Positions 26,427 to 34,691 of a stretch of 53,169 nucleotides of DNA are shown piece by piece. The translations under genes were made by a program, and so were the position numbers. The notes beneath the pieces were generated by a model that saw nothing but the letters and a program-made list of their open reading frames with translations, was not told where the DNA came from and did not search any database. Source of the DNA: Clostridia bacterium (GTDB taxonomy: Bacteria > Bacillota > Clostridia > Christensenellales > Aristaeellaceae); NCBI GenBank assembly GCA_017937505.1, contig JAGBDL010000012.1, positions 1 through 53,169 on the forward strand. The letters run 5' to 3'. Each line of letters starts with the position of its first letter. Positions within the stretch are counted from its first letter, which is position 1.

Positions 26427-26586
26427 TACTAATTCTTATTAAAATGGCTTAATCCGCGCATCATCTTTTCCGCCCTGACTTTGCCTCGTTTCGTTCAACG
26501 TACATCCAGTACGCCTCACTTCACTCGGCTTCATCAGAGCGAAAAATCTAATGCTCTCTGTTAAGCATTTTAATTGCGAATTAGTA
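26427..26586. mobile_element. MITE-like palindromic element (~160 bp)
   Basis: The imperfect terminal inverted repeats are about 25 bases long: left end TACTAATTCTTATTAAAATG, right end ATTTTAATTGCGAATTAGTA. Further inner complementarity (TTTTCCGCCCTGA against TCAGAGCGAAAA) makes nearly the whole element a long hairpin. It is AT-rich at its ends, unlike its surroundings, and has no coding capacity. It lies next to the orfA remnant. Confidence 0.7.
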
Positions 26587-26641
26587 TTAACGGGATACAG
26601 TCCATGGCTGTCGGCAATGTCCGCAGGGCGTCCTTCCTTGC

Positions 26642-27133
26642 TTAATGGCTTTCCAGCGCCAGAAGCCGGCGCTTGCGCTCGATTCCGCCCGCATAGCCCG
26701 TCAGGCTGCCGTCCGCGCCCAGCACGCGATGGCAGGGCACGATCACGGAGATCGGATTGCGGCCCACCGCGCCGCCCACAGCCTGCGCGGACATGTGCGC
26801 CAAACCGCGCTGCCTGGCAAGCTGCGCGGCGATTGCGCCGTAGGTTGTCGTCTCCCCATAGGGAATGGCGCGCAGAATGTCCCAGACCTCGCGCTCAAAC
26901 GCCGTGCCGATGAGGTGCAGCGGCGGCATGAAGTCCGGCTCGCGGCCGGAAAAATACTGATCCAGCCAGCGCCTGACCTCATCAAACAGGGGAATCTCCC
27001 GCTCCTCGTGCGCGCTGTCCAGCCGCCGGGCGAAGTGCTTCTGCCCCTCAAACCACAGGCCCGTCAGACCCGCATCGTCCGCCGCCAGGAGCATGCCGCC
27101 CAGGGGCGAGGCGTAACGGCCGGTGTACTGCAA
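26642..27133 (-). CDS. ogt: Methylated-DNA--protein-cysteine methyltransferase
   Basis: A 163-residue suicide repair protein that takes the methyl group from O6-methylguanine onto its own cysteine. The active site IVPCHRVLG lies near residue 132, preceded by the asparagine hinge GRNPISV, and the helix-turn-helix YGETTTYGAIAAQLA lies near 95. It ends close to, and in the same direction as, leuB. Confidence 0.93.
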   Translation of the reverse strand: MQYTGRYASPLGGMLLAADDAGLTGLWFEGQKHFARRLDSAHEEREIPLFDEVRRWLDQYFSGREPDFMPPLHLIGTAFEREVWDILRAIPYGETTTYGAIAAQLARQRGLAHMSAQAVGGAVGRNPISVIVPCHRVLGADGSLTGYAGGIERKRRLLALESH

Positions 27134-27147
27134 GTCGCCGCCTCCCG

Positions 27148-28212
27148 TTAAATCCGCTCTGCCACGAGGTCGCCCATCTGCGTGCAGCCGACCCTCGTGC
27201 AGCCCTCGGACCAGATGTCCCCGGTGCGGTAGCCCTCGTCGAGCACCTGCGTGACCGCCGCCTCGATCGCCGCCGCCTCCGCTTCCAGGCCCAGGCTGTG
27301 GCGCAGCAGCAGCGCGCCGGAGAGGATGGTGCCCAGCGGGTTGGCGATGTCCCGTCCCGCGATGTCCGGCGCGGAGCCGTGAATCGGCTCGTACAGGCCG
27401 CGCGTGCCCGCGCCCAGGCTGGCGGAGGGCATCATGCCCAGGCTGCCCGCGATGGCTGCGCTCTCATCGGAGAGGATGTCGCCGAAGAGGTTGCCGGTGA
27501 TCATCACGTCGAACTGGCTCGGACGCAGGATGAGCTGCATCGCCGCATTGTCGACGTACATATAGGTGACCTCGACCTCCGGGTATTCCTTCGCCAGCTT
27601 CGCGACGGTCTCGCGCCACAGGCGGGAGCACTCCAGCACGTTCGCCTTGTCCACGGAGCAGAGCTTTTTGCGGCGCTTCATGGCCATCTCAAAGCCGATG
27701 CGCGCCAGGCGCTCGACCTCCATCTCGCTGTACGCCATCTCGTCGGTCGCCGCCTTGCGGTCCTCGCTGCGCCAGCGCTTGCCGAAGTAGATGTCGCCGG
27801 TCAGCTCGCGCAGGATCATGATGTCGATCGGCTGGGCGATGATGTCCGGGCGCAGCGGGCACGCGCCCGCCAGCTGCGGATGGATCGTGCAGGGGCGCAG
27901 GTTCGCAAACACCTGCATGCCCTTGCGCAGGGCCAGCAGGCCCTTCTCCGGGCGGCGCGATGCTTCCACGCCGTCCCACTTCGGCCCGCCGACGCTGCCC
28001 ATGAGCACCGCATCGGCGGCGTTGCATTTGGCCAGCGTCTCGTCCGTTAGCGGCACGCCGCAGGCGTCGATGGACGCGCCGCCGAGCGCGCACTCCTCAA
28101 AACGGAAGGTGTGGCAGTACTTTGCCGCCACCTTCTCAAGCACCTTGACCGCCTGCGCGACGATCTCCGGGCCGATGTAGTCGCCCGGCAGGGTCACGAT
28201 ATTCGCATGCAT
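27148..28212 (-). CDS. leuB: 3-isopropylmalate dehydrogenase
   Basis: A 354-residue NAD-dependent enzyme of leucine synthesis that oxidises and decarboxylates 3-isopropylmalate. The N-terminal opening is TLPGDYIGPEIVAQAVKVL. The substrate region is ELTGDIYFGKRW near residue 140, and the metal and NAD region includes MITGNLFGDILSDE and EPIHGSAPDIAG near residue 275. It is the third gene after leuC and leuD, but a ~260-base gap carrying the dispersed structured repeat separates it from leuD. Confidence 0.95.
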   Translation of the reverse strand: MHANIVTLPGDYIGPEIVAQAVKVLEKVAAKYCHTFRFEECALGGASIDACGVPLTDETLAKCNAADAVLMGSVGGPKWDGVEASRRPEKGLLALRKGMQVFANLRPCTIHPQLAGACPLRPDIIAQPIDIMILRELTGDIYFGKRWRSEDRKAATDEMAYSEMEVERLARIGFEMAMKRRKKLCSVDKANVLECSRLWRETVAKLAKEYPEVEVTYMYVDNAAMQLILRPSQFDVMITGNLFGDILSDESAAIAGSLGMMPSASLGAGTRGLYEPIHGSAPDIAGRDIANPLGTILSGALLLRHSLGLEAEAAAIEAAVTQVLDEGYRTGDIWSEGCTRVGCTQMGDLVAERI

Positions 28213-28240
28213 GGGATGATTCCTCCCTGTTGATCTGTTT

Positions 28241-28468
28241 GAACCCGTTTCAATCGTAGGCTGCTGCGCAGCCTGCTCTGAAACTGCGCTTTTTCTGACG
28301 GGATAGGATACGTTAGGGCTGCCGCCCTAAAACCTGCTTGGGGATTTCATCCCCCGGGGAACTCGCATAGTCGCGGCATTCTGCCGCTCCTTGCGATTCC
28401 CGACGTTCCGCCTGCCTTCTTCGCCCACAGGGCGCGGCAGGCTTCAGTCCCTTCTTCGCTTCGCGCGG
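28241..28468. repeat. Composite structured intergenic repeat, copy A
   Basis: The first 45 bases (from GAACCCGTTTCAATCGTAGG) are identical to those at 31342-31386 and form a hairpin with GTTTCA/TGAAAC ends. A TTAGGGC/GCCCTAA hairpin, a GGGGATTTCATCCCC hairpin, and a terminal CCCTTCTTCGCTTCGCGC follow. About 90 extra bases, themselves able to fold, are inserted before the last block compared with copy B. It fills the leuD-leuB gap. Confidence 0.75.
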
Positions 28469-28470
28469 TT

Positions 28471-28965
28471 TTAAGCCTGCACCTTCTTGCGGACGTAGTT
28501 CGCGATGCCGCCGCAGTTGACGATCTCCTGGATGAACGGCGGCAGCGGCGCGGCGGTAAACGTCTCGCCGGTGCTCAGATCGGCAATCACGCCGCTGTCC
28601 AGATCGGCCTCGACCTCATGCCCCTCGGCGATGGCCGCGGCGGCCGCCGGGCACTCGACGATCGGCAGGCCGATGTCGATGGAATTGCGGTAGAAGATGC
28701 GGGCGAAGCTGTCCGCGATGACCAACTGGATGCCGCTGGCCTTGATGGCGATGGGCGCGTGCTCGCGGGAGGAGCCGCAGCCAAAGTTGCGGCCCGCGAC
28801 GATGATCTTGCTCGTCTCGCTCTTCGCCTTGAAATTGCTGTCGATGTCCTCCATGCAGTGGGAGGCCAGCTCCTTGTGATCGGTGGTGTTGAGATAGCGG
28901 GCCGGGATGATGACGTCGGTATCGACGTGATCGCCGTACTTGATGACCGTAGACTTGACTTTCAT
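28471..28965 (-). CDS. leuD: 3-isopropylmalate dehydratase small subunit
   Basis: A 164-residue swivel-domain subunit that joins LeuC to isomerise 2- to 3-isopropylmalate. The signature is [21 protein letters not shown] near residues 58-78. The short form is typical of LeuD in Clostridia. It starts one base before the leuC stop region, so the two are translationally linked. Confidence 0.95.
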   Translation of the reverse strand: MKVKSTVIKYGDHVDTDVIIPARYLNTTDHKELASHCMEDIDSNFKAKSETSKIIVAGRNFGCGSSREHAPIAIKASGIQLVIADSFARIFYRNSIDIGLPIVECPAAAAAIAEGHEVEADLDSGVIADLSTGETFTAAPLPPFIQEIVNCGGIANYVRKKVQA

Positions 28966-28966
28966 C

Positions 28967-30229
28967 TTACATGACCTCCTCAGGCGTGGCGACGCGGCCC
29001 ATGATCGCGGAAGCGGCGGAAACCGCCGGGCTGGCCAGGATGACTTCGCTGCCGGTGTGGCCCATGCGGCCCACGAAGTTGCGGTTCGTGGTGGACACCG
29101 CGCGCTCGCCGTCGGCCAGCACGCCGCAGTGACCGCCCAGGCACGGGCCGCAGGTCGGCATGGTGAAGATCGCGCCCGCGTCGATGAAGATGTCCACGAG
29201 GCCCTCCTCCAGGCAGGTCTTCACGACCTGCTGCGTGCCGGGGATGACGATGCAGCGCACATACGGCGCCACCTTTTTGCCCTTCAGGATCTTCGCCGCC
29301 ACGCGCATGTCGCTGATGCGGCCGTTGGTGCAGCTGCCGATGACGACCTGATCGATCGCCAGGTCGGTGCATTCGCGCGCGGGCTTCGTATTTTCCGGCA
29401 GGTGGGGCAGGGAGACGGTCATGTCGAGCTCATCCAGGTTGATCTCCACGACCTTCGCGTACTCCGCGTCCTCGTCCGCCTCAAACGCCGTCCACGGGCG
29501 GCTGACGCGCTGCGCAAGATACGCCTTGCAGACGTCGTCCACCGGGAAGATGCCGTTCTTTGCGCCGGCCTCAATCGCCATGTTCGCGATGGTCAGGCGG
29601 CCGTCCATGTCGATCTCCTTCACACCCTCGCCGGTGAACTCCAGCGACTGATACAGCGCGCCGTCCACGCCGATTTCGCCGATGAGGTGCAGAATCACGT
29701 CCTTGCCGGACACCCAGGGCTTCATCTTTCCATGAAGCACGACCTTGACTGCCTCCGGCACCTTGAACCAGCACTCGCCGGTCGCCATGCCCACGGCCAT
29801 ATCCGTGGAGCCCACGCCCGTGGAGAACGCGCCGACCGCGCCGTAGGTGCAGGTATGGCTGTCCGCGCCGATGATGACCTCGCCCGGGGCGACGATGCCC
29901 TGCTCCGGCAGCAGCGCGTGCTCGATGCCCACGCGGCCCACCTCGTAGTAGTGCACGATCTTCTGCGCTCTGGCGAAGTCTCGCATCTGCTTGGCCATCG
30001 TGGCGGACTTGATGTCCTTGTTGGGGACGAAGTGGTCCGGGATCAGCGCGATCTTCGCGGGGTCGAACACCTTCGTCGCGCCCATCTTGACAAACTCGTT
30101 GATGGCGACCGGTGCGGTGATGTCGTTGCCCAGCACCAGGTCGAGCCGGCACATCAGCAGCTCGCCGGCGCGGCAGCTTTCAACGCCCGCGGCGCGCGCG
30201 AGGATTTTCTGCGTCATGGTCATGCCCAT
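28967..30229 (-). CDS. leuC: 3-isopropylmalate dehydratase large subunit
   Basis: A 420-residue aconitase-family subunit. The [4Fe-4S] ligands are in VIGSCTNGR and the pair in [24 protein letters not shown] carries active-site residues. The frame is open 68 codons further upstream through the T-box leader, but GAGGAGG eight bases before 30229 marks the real start. It is regulated by the leucine T-box in its leader. Confidence 0.95.
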   Translation of the reverse strand: MGMTMTQKILARAAGVESCRAGELLMCRLDLVLGNDITAPVAINEFVKMGATKVFDPAKIALIPDHFVPNKDIKSATMAKQMRDFARAQKIVHYYEVGRVGIEHALLPEQGIVAPGEVIIGADSHTCTYGAVGAFSTGVGSTDMAVGMATGECWFKVPEAVKVVLHGKMKPWVSGKDVILHLIGEIGVDGALYQSLEFTGEGVKEIDMDGRLTIANMAIEAGAKNGIFPVDDVCKAYLAQRVSRPWTAFEADEDAEYAKVVEINLDELDMTVSLPHLPENTKPARECTDLAIDQVVIGSCTNGRISDMRVAAKILKGKKVAPYVRCIVIPGTQQVVKTCLEEGLVDIFIDAGAIFTMPTCGPCLGGHCGVLADGERAVSTTNRNFVGRMGHTGSEVILASPAVSAASAIMGRVATPEEVM

Positions 30230-30348
30230 CGTTTTGACCTCCTCATGATTCATTCCTCTTGGGAACAGACAGGGAACTTTGCAAACCTCCGTGCAGCGGC
30301 CGACGGTATCCGTCAGGCTGTCCGGAAGCGGGTGTGGGCACTGCCCAC

Positions 30349-30619
30349 AAAAAAAGCCTCGCACACCTGCTTTTCGCAGGGGCGAGGCGTAAATTGCCAC
30401 ACGGTACCACCCTGATTCAACCCGACTGCGCACGCAGCAACAGACGGATCCTCATTTGCCTTAACGCGGCGGCGTACGTCCCGCGCTCATCACGCGGGCG
30501 GCTCCGGAGTGAGTTATCCCGCTTGCCTGCCGCCGGCTTGCACCAGATGCCGGCTCTCTTTGGGTCAGACAATGCGTCTTTTTTCCTTCATGGCCTTTAC
30601 AAAAGCTATGCACGATTTG
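30349..30619 (-). promoter_or_regulatory. T-box riboswitch, leucine type
   Basis: On the minus strand the T-box core GGGTGGTACCG pairs with the tRNA acceptor end and overlaps an antiterminator. A strong terminator (GCCTCGC/GCGAGGC stem plus T7, 30349-30388) follows it. Stem I shows AGAGAGCCGG and CTGGTGCAA blocks. The specifier loop reads AACTCA with codon CTC (30511-30513), that is Leu. Uncharged tRNA-Leu would therefore switch on leuCDB. Confidence 0.9.
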
Positions 30620-30625
30620 CATATT

Positions 30626-30654
30626 ATTGTACCTGCCGGGTGACGCCTTGTCAA
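30626..30654 (-). promoter_or_regulatory. Promoter of the leu T-box transcript
   Basis: On the minus strand a consensus TTGACA and TACAAT are 17 bases apart, placing the transcript start near 30619 at the T-box 5' end. Confidence 0.85.
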
Positions 30655-30695
30655 GCCGTAAATGCCGTTCATTTCACCGCAGGGACGGTTGAGTT

Positions 30696-31301
30696 TCACT
30701 CAATCGGGAAATCATAATAGACCTTCGGCGCGTCGGACGGCAGCGTATAGTGCCACCACTCCTCGCTGTAATCCTCAAAGCCCGCTTCCAGCATGGTTTC
30801 GCGAAGCATTCGGCGGTTTGCCTTTTGTGCGGGCGTGAGGTCCTCATAATCGTGCGAGGAGATTTTGGCAAACCAGTCAAACTCGCCGCCCATATCCAGC
30901 GGCGTGCCGTCCCGGTCTGTGAGCGTCAGATCGACCGTCATGCCGCAGGAATGGCCGGAATACACGGCGATATAGCCCCTGGGGAACAGCTCGGACTTCT
31001 CGAGCGTCGGATAGAACTCCGCCTTCATCTTCGTGTCGCTCAGGTCCTTTGCCCAGCGGACGAAGTGATCGACCGCGCGCTGGGGACGGTACGCGTCGTA
31101 GATGAGCAGATACAGGCCCTTCGCTTCAAACGCGTCCGCCGCGTTTTTGAGCGCCAGCGCCGCCTCCTCGCGCAGCACGCCGCGCGGGGCGAAGTAGCCG
31201 TCCACCGGGCAGCCGACGAAGTTGTGGCTGCCCGCGTAGCGGATATCCTCGTATGCGGTTGGGATGACATCCCTGATATAGACAAAGCCTTCGGGAAGCA
31301 T
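30696..31301 (-). CDS. D-alanyl-D-alanine dipeptidase (VanX/DdpX-like)
   Basis: A 201-residue zinc dipeptidase that hydrolyses D-Ala-D-Ala. The zinc motif SGHSCGMTVDLTL lies near residue 115 and EEWWHY near 180, giving the His-x6-Asp and Glu-x2-His pattern of the family. There is no signal peptide. vanH, vanA or dpp-type genes are absent, so a role in cell-wall turnover or D-Ala-D-Ala use is more likely than glycopeptide resistance. Confidence 0.88.
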   Translation of the reverse strand: MLPEGFVYIRDVIPTAYEDIRYAGSHNFVGCPVDGYFAPRGVLREEAALALKNAADAFEAKGLYLLIYDAYRPQRAVDHFVRWAKDLSDTKMKAEFYPTLEKSELFPRGYIAVYSGHSCGMTVDLTLTDRDGTPLDMGGEFDWFAKISSHDYEDLTPAQKANRRMLRETMLEAGFEDYSEEWWHYTLPSDAPKVYYDFPIE

Positions 31302-31341
31302 GTGATTCCTCCATTTTGCGTGAAAAGCCAGTCAGGCACGT

Positions 31342-31482
31342 GAACCCGTTTCAATCGTAGGCTGCTGCGCAGCCTGCTCTGAAACTACATTCTTTCTTTG
31401 GATCAGGGGAACGCTGGGGCCGCAGGCCCCAGACCCCGCTTGGGGATTTCATCCCCAAACCCCTTCTTCGCTTCGCGCTTAC
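31342..31482. repeat. Composite structured intergenic repeat, copy B
   Basis: A 45-base block identical to copy A is followed by a CTGGGGCC/GGCCCCAG hairpin at the place where copy A has TTAGGGC/GCCCTAA, then the same GGGGATTTCATCCCC hairpin and CCCTTCTTCGCTTCGCGC end. It lies between fhs and the vanX-like gene and may end the fhs transcript on reaching 31499. Confidence 0.75.
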
Positions 31483-31498
31483 AGCCGCTGCTTTGCGC

Positions 31499-33175
31499 TT
31501 AGAACAGGCCCACGATCCTGCCGTCGTCGGTGACGTCGATATTCTCGGCGGCCGGTACCTTCGGCAGGCCCGGCATGGTCATGATATCGCCGGTGAGCGC
31601 CACGATGAATCCCGCGCCTGCGGAGACCTTGAGATTGCGCACCGTGACGGTGAAGCCCTCCGGCGCGCCCAGCAGCTTCTGGTCGTCGGAGAAGGAATAC
31701 TGCGTCTTGGCCATGCAGATCGGATACTCGCCGAAGCCCAGCTCGGTGAGCTGCTGCGCCTGCTTCTTCGCCGCCAGGGTGAGCGTCACGCCCGCGCCGC
31801 GATAGACGTTCTTCACGATGGCGTCAAGCTTCTGCTCGATGGTGGTGTTCAGCTCATAGGCATAGCGGAAGTGGTTTTCGCCCTCCTCGCACAGGCGCAC
31901 GACCTCTCGGGCCAGCTCCTCGCCGCCTTCGCCGCCCTTGGCCCAGACCTCGGAGAGCGCGACGTTCACGCCCAGCTCGCGGCACTTCTCGCGCACCAGC
32001 GCCAGCTCCGCCTCGGTGTCCATCGGGAAGCGGTTGATCGCCACGACGCACGGGAGCTGATAGGTCTTCGTGATGTTCTCCACGTGGCGCAGGAGGTTGG
32101 GCAGGCCCTTCGCCAGCGCCTCAAGGTTCTCGCTGTTCAGGTCGGCCTTGGCCACGCCGCCGTGATGCTTGAGCGCGCGCACGGTCGCCACGACGACGAC
32201 GGCTGCGGGCGTAAGGCCCGCCTTGCGGCACTTGATGTCCAGGAACTTCTCCGCGCCCAGGTCCGCGCCGAAGCCGGCCTCGGTCACGCAGTAGTCGCCC
32301 AGCTTGAGCGCCATGCGGGTGGCCATGATGGAGTTGCAGCCGTGGGCGATGTTGGCAAACGGGCCGCCGTGGATGAACGCCGGGGTGCCCTCCAGCGTCT
32401 GCACGAGGTTTGGCTTGAGCGCGTCCTTGAGCAGCGCGGCCATGGCGCCTGCAGCCTTCAGGTCGCCCGCGGTCACGGGCTTGTCGTCGTAGGTGTAGCC
32501 CACGATGATCTTGGAGAGGCGCTCCTTGAGGTCGCGGATGGAGGAGGACAGGCAGAACACGGCCATGACCTCGCTGGCGACGGTGATGTCAAAGCCGTCC
32601 TCGCGCGGCACGCCCTGCATCCTGCCGCCCAGGCCGTCGATGATATTGCGCAGCTGGCGGTCGTTCATGTCCACGCAGCGCTTCCAGGTGATCTTCTTGA
32701 CGTCGATGCCCAGCTTGTTGCCCTGCTGGATGTGGTTGTCCAGCATCGCGGCCAGCAGGTTGTTCGCCGCGCCGATGGCGTGGAAGTCGCCGGTGAAGTG
32801 CAGGTTGATGTCCTCCATCGGCACGACCTGCGCGTAGCCGCCGCCGGCCGCGCCGCCCTTCACGCCGAACACCGGACCCAGGCTCGGCTCGCGCAGCGCG
32901 AGAATCGCGTTCTTGCCGATGCGGCGCATGCCGTCGGCCAGGCCCACGCTCGTGGTGGTCTTGCCCTCGCCCGCCGGGGTCGGGGAAATCGCCGTGACCA
33001 GCACCAGCTTGCCGTCGGGCGCGTTGTTTTCATTCAGAAGGTTGTAATCAACCTTCGCCTTGTGGTTGCCGTAGAGCTCCAGGTACTTTTCGCTGACGCC
33101 CGCGGTCTTCGCGATCTCGCGGATGTCCTTCATTTCACACGCCTGCGCGATTTCGATATCGGACAAATAAGCCAT
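31499..33175 (-). CDS. fhs: Formate--tetrahydrofolate ligase
   Basis: A 558-residue ATP-dependent enzyme making 10-formyl-THF for purine synthesis or the methyl branch of acetogenesis. The P-loop region is [17 protein letters not shown] near residue 65. Length and sequence fit FTHFS throughout. AAGGAGG precedes the start at 33175. A ZTP riboswitch controls the leader, tying expression to the folate/purine state. No other Wood-Ljungdahl genes are in the window. Confidence 0.96.
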   Translation of the reverse strand: MAYLSDIEIAQACEMKDIREIAKTAGVSEKYLELYGNHKAKVDYNLLNENNAPDGKLVLVTAISPTPAGEGKTTTSVGLADGMRRIGKNAILALREPSLGPVFGVKGGAAGGGYAQVVPMEDINLHFTGDFHAIGAANNLLAAMLDNHIQQGNKLGIDVKKITWKRCVDMNDRQLRNIIDGLGGRMQGVPREDGFDITVASEVMAVFCLSSSIRDLKERLSKIIVGYTYDDKPVTAGDLKAAGAMAALLKDALKPNLVQTLEGTPAFIHGGPFANIAHGCNSIMATRMALKLGDYCVTEAGFGADLGAEKFLDIKCRKAGLTPAAVVVVATVRALKHHGGVAKADLNSENLEALAKGLPNLLRHVENITKTYQLPCVVAINRFPMDTEAELALVREKCRELGVNVALSEVWAKGGEGGEELAREVVRLCEEGENHFRYAYELNTTIEQKLDAIVKNVYRGAGVTLTLAAKKQAQQLTELGFGEYPICMAKTQYSFSDDQKLLGAPEGFTVTVRNLKVSAGAGFIVALTGDIMTMPGLPKVPAAENIDVTDDGRIVGLF

Positions 33176-33218
33176 GACAGAATCCTCCTTGTGTCGTTTC
33201 CGGCAGCGTCTTTTCATA

Positions 33219-33320
33219 TAAAAAGGCGCACCGAACAATTCAGTGCGCCCAGACGGTCGGCTCAAGCGCTCGCGCGCCGCGGCACTTCCTGTGGGTCGTC
33301 CCACTTCCGTCAGTCATGCC
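33219..33320 (-). promoter_or_regulatory. ZTP (pfl) riboswitch with terminator
   Basis: On the minus strand the leader shows the 5' block ATGACTGACGG with a GTGGG/CCCAC hairpin and the highly conserved CCGTCTGGGC (33247-33256), both hallmarks of the ZTP/ZMP aptamer. The terminator GGCGCAC/GTGCGCC plus T5 (33219-33249) overlaps the conserved block, so ligand binding should prevent termination (an on switch). Confidence 0.88.
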
Positions 33321-33361
33321 GCTTTCCGAGAGGGCGAATTCTCCCTGATCGGATCAGGAAA

Positions 33362-33390
33362 ATCATACCATGCCCGACCGCTCCCGTCAA
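33362..33390 (-). promoter_or_regulatory. Promoter of the fhs transcript
   Basis: On the minus strand TTGACG and TATGAT are 17 bases apart, placing the start just before the ZTP aptamer. Confidence 0.75.
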
Positions 33391-33450
33391 GCAAATTTTC
33401 CCGTCCGGGGTTCTGTTTGGCGGGAAAAACACATATTTATCCGTTCGCCA

Positions 33451-33479
33451 TTGCAATTCTTTCGTTTCTATGGTAATAT
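33451..33479 (+). promoter_or_regulatory. Promoter of the serC operon
   Basis: TTGCAA and TAATAT are 17 bases apart, with an ~80-base leader to serC and no obvious riboswitch. Confidence 0.65.
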
Positions 33480-33559
33480 GGGGCAAATACACCTCTGAAA
33501 TGATGAATATGGACTGTTGTCCTGCACTTTCGGAGGAATTGCTGAGGAGGCTTGTTTCT

Positions 33560-34630
33560 ATGAATCGCGTCTACAATTTCGCGCCCGGCCCGTCCATGCT
33601 CGCGACTGAAGTGCTCGAAAAGGTACAGAAGGACCTGCTCTGTTACGGCAGTACGGGCATGTCCGTCATGGAGATGAGTCACCGATCTAAAATGTACCTG
33701 GAGATCTTCGAGAAGACCGTCGCGGACTTTAAGGACGTGATGGGCGTGCCGGAGGGCTACAAGGTCATGTTCCTGCAGGGCGGCGCGACCGCCATGTTCT
33801 CCGCCGTCGCGCTGAACCTGATGCAGGGCGGCAAGGCCGACTACATCGATTCCGGCAACTTCGCGCACAACGCGCTGGTGGAGGCCCAGAAGTACGGCGA
33901 GGTCAACGTCGCCGGCTCCTCCCGCGAGGACAACTACACCTACATTCCGGCCTACACCCTCTCCCCGGACGCCAGGTACGTCCACATCACCACCAACAAC
34001 ACCATCTACGGCACGCGCTATGACCATGTGCCGGACACCGGCGACATCCCGCTGGTGGCGGACATGTCCTCCAACATCCTCTCCGAGGTCTACGACGTCT
34101 CGAAGTTCGGCGTGATCTACGCCGGCGCGCAGAAGAACGTCGCCCCGGCCGGCGTGGTCATCCTCGTCGTGCGCGAGGATCTGCTGGGCCATGAGCTGCC
34201 CATCACCCCGAAGGTCATGAGCTTCAAGAAGATGGCCGACGCGGACAGCATGCTCAACACCCCGAACTGCTTCGGCATCTATGTGGCGGGCCTGACGTTT
34301 GAATGGCTCAAGAAGCAGGGCGGTGTCGCGGCCATCGAGAAGGTCAACATCGAGAAGGCGAACCTGCTCTACGACTTCCTGGACAACTCGAAGCTCTTCA
34401 AGGGCACCGCGCAGGAGAAGTACCGCAGCCGCATGAACGTCACCTTCGTCACTGGCGACGCCGACAAGGACGCGGCGTTTGTCAAGGAGGCGACGGCCAG
34501 GGGCCTGGTGAACCTCAAGGGCCACCGCATCGTCGGCGGCATGCGCGCGAGCATCTACAACGCCATGCCGATCGAGGGCGTGGTGAAGCTGGTCGAGTTC
34601 ATGAAGGAATTCGAGATGAAGAACGCCTGA
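33560..34630 (+). CDS. serC: Phosphoserine aminotransferase
   Basis: A 356-residue PLP enzyme converting 3-phosphohydroxypyruvate to phosphoserine. It opens NRVYNFAPGPSMLATEVL. The PLP lysine is in YAGAQKNVAPAGV near residue 195, and the C-terminus has HRIVGGMRASIYNAMP. The frame runs open far upstream by chance through the antisense of fhs, but GAGGAGG nine bases before 33560 and the family's N-terminus fix the start. serA lies two genes downstream. Confidence 0.96.
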   Translation: MNRVYNFAPGPSMLATEVLEKVQKDLLCYGSTGMSVMEMSHRSKMYLEIFEKTVADFKDVMGVPEGYKVMFLQGGATAMFSAVALNLMQGGKADYIDSGNFAHNALVEAQKYGEVNVAGSSREDNYTYIPAYTLSPDARYVHITTNNTIYGTRYDHVPDTGDIPLVADMSSNILSEVYDVSKFGVIYAGAQKNVAPAGVVILVVREDLLGHELPITPKVMSFKKMADADSMLNTPNCFGIYVAGLTFEWLKKQGGVAAIEKVNIEKANLLYDFLDNSKLFKGTAQEKYRSRMNVTFVTGDADKDAAFVKEATARGLVNLKGHRIVGGMRASIYNAMPIEGVVKLVEFMKEFEMKNA

Positions 34631-34691
34631 AAGCGCTCTGCTCCTCGCCGTCTTTCTCGCCCATTCAGGATTCAGTCAGGAAAAACGGAGC

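Noticed and set aside
30696..31301. Vancomycin-resistance locus
   Set aside because: Only a VanX-type dipeptidase is present, with no vanH, vanA, vanR or vanS beside it.
28241..31482. CRISPR array suggested by repeated blocks
   Set aside because: Only two copies, 3 kb apart, with hairpin structure and no regular spacers or cas genes.
31493..34630. 1045-residue continuous plus-strand frame ending in SerC
   Set aside because: Its first ~690 codons are the antisense of fhs and its leader, with low-complexity composition. The real serC start at 33560 has a ribosome site and the family's N-terminus.
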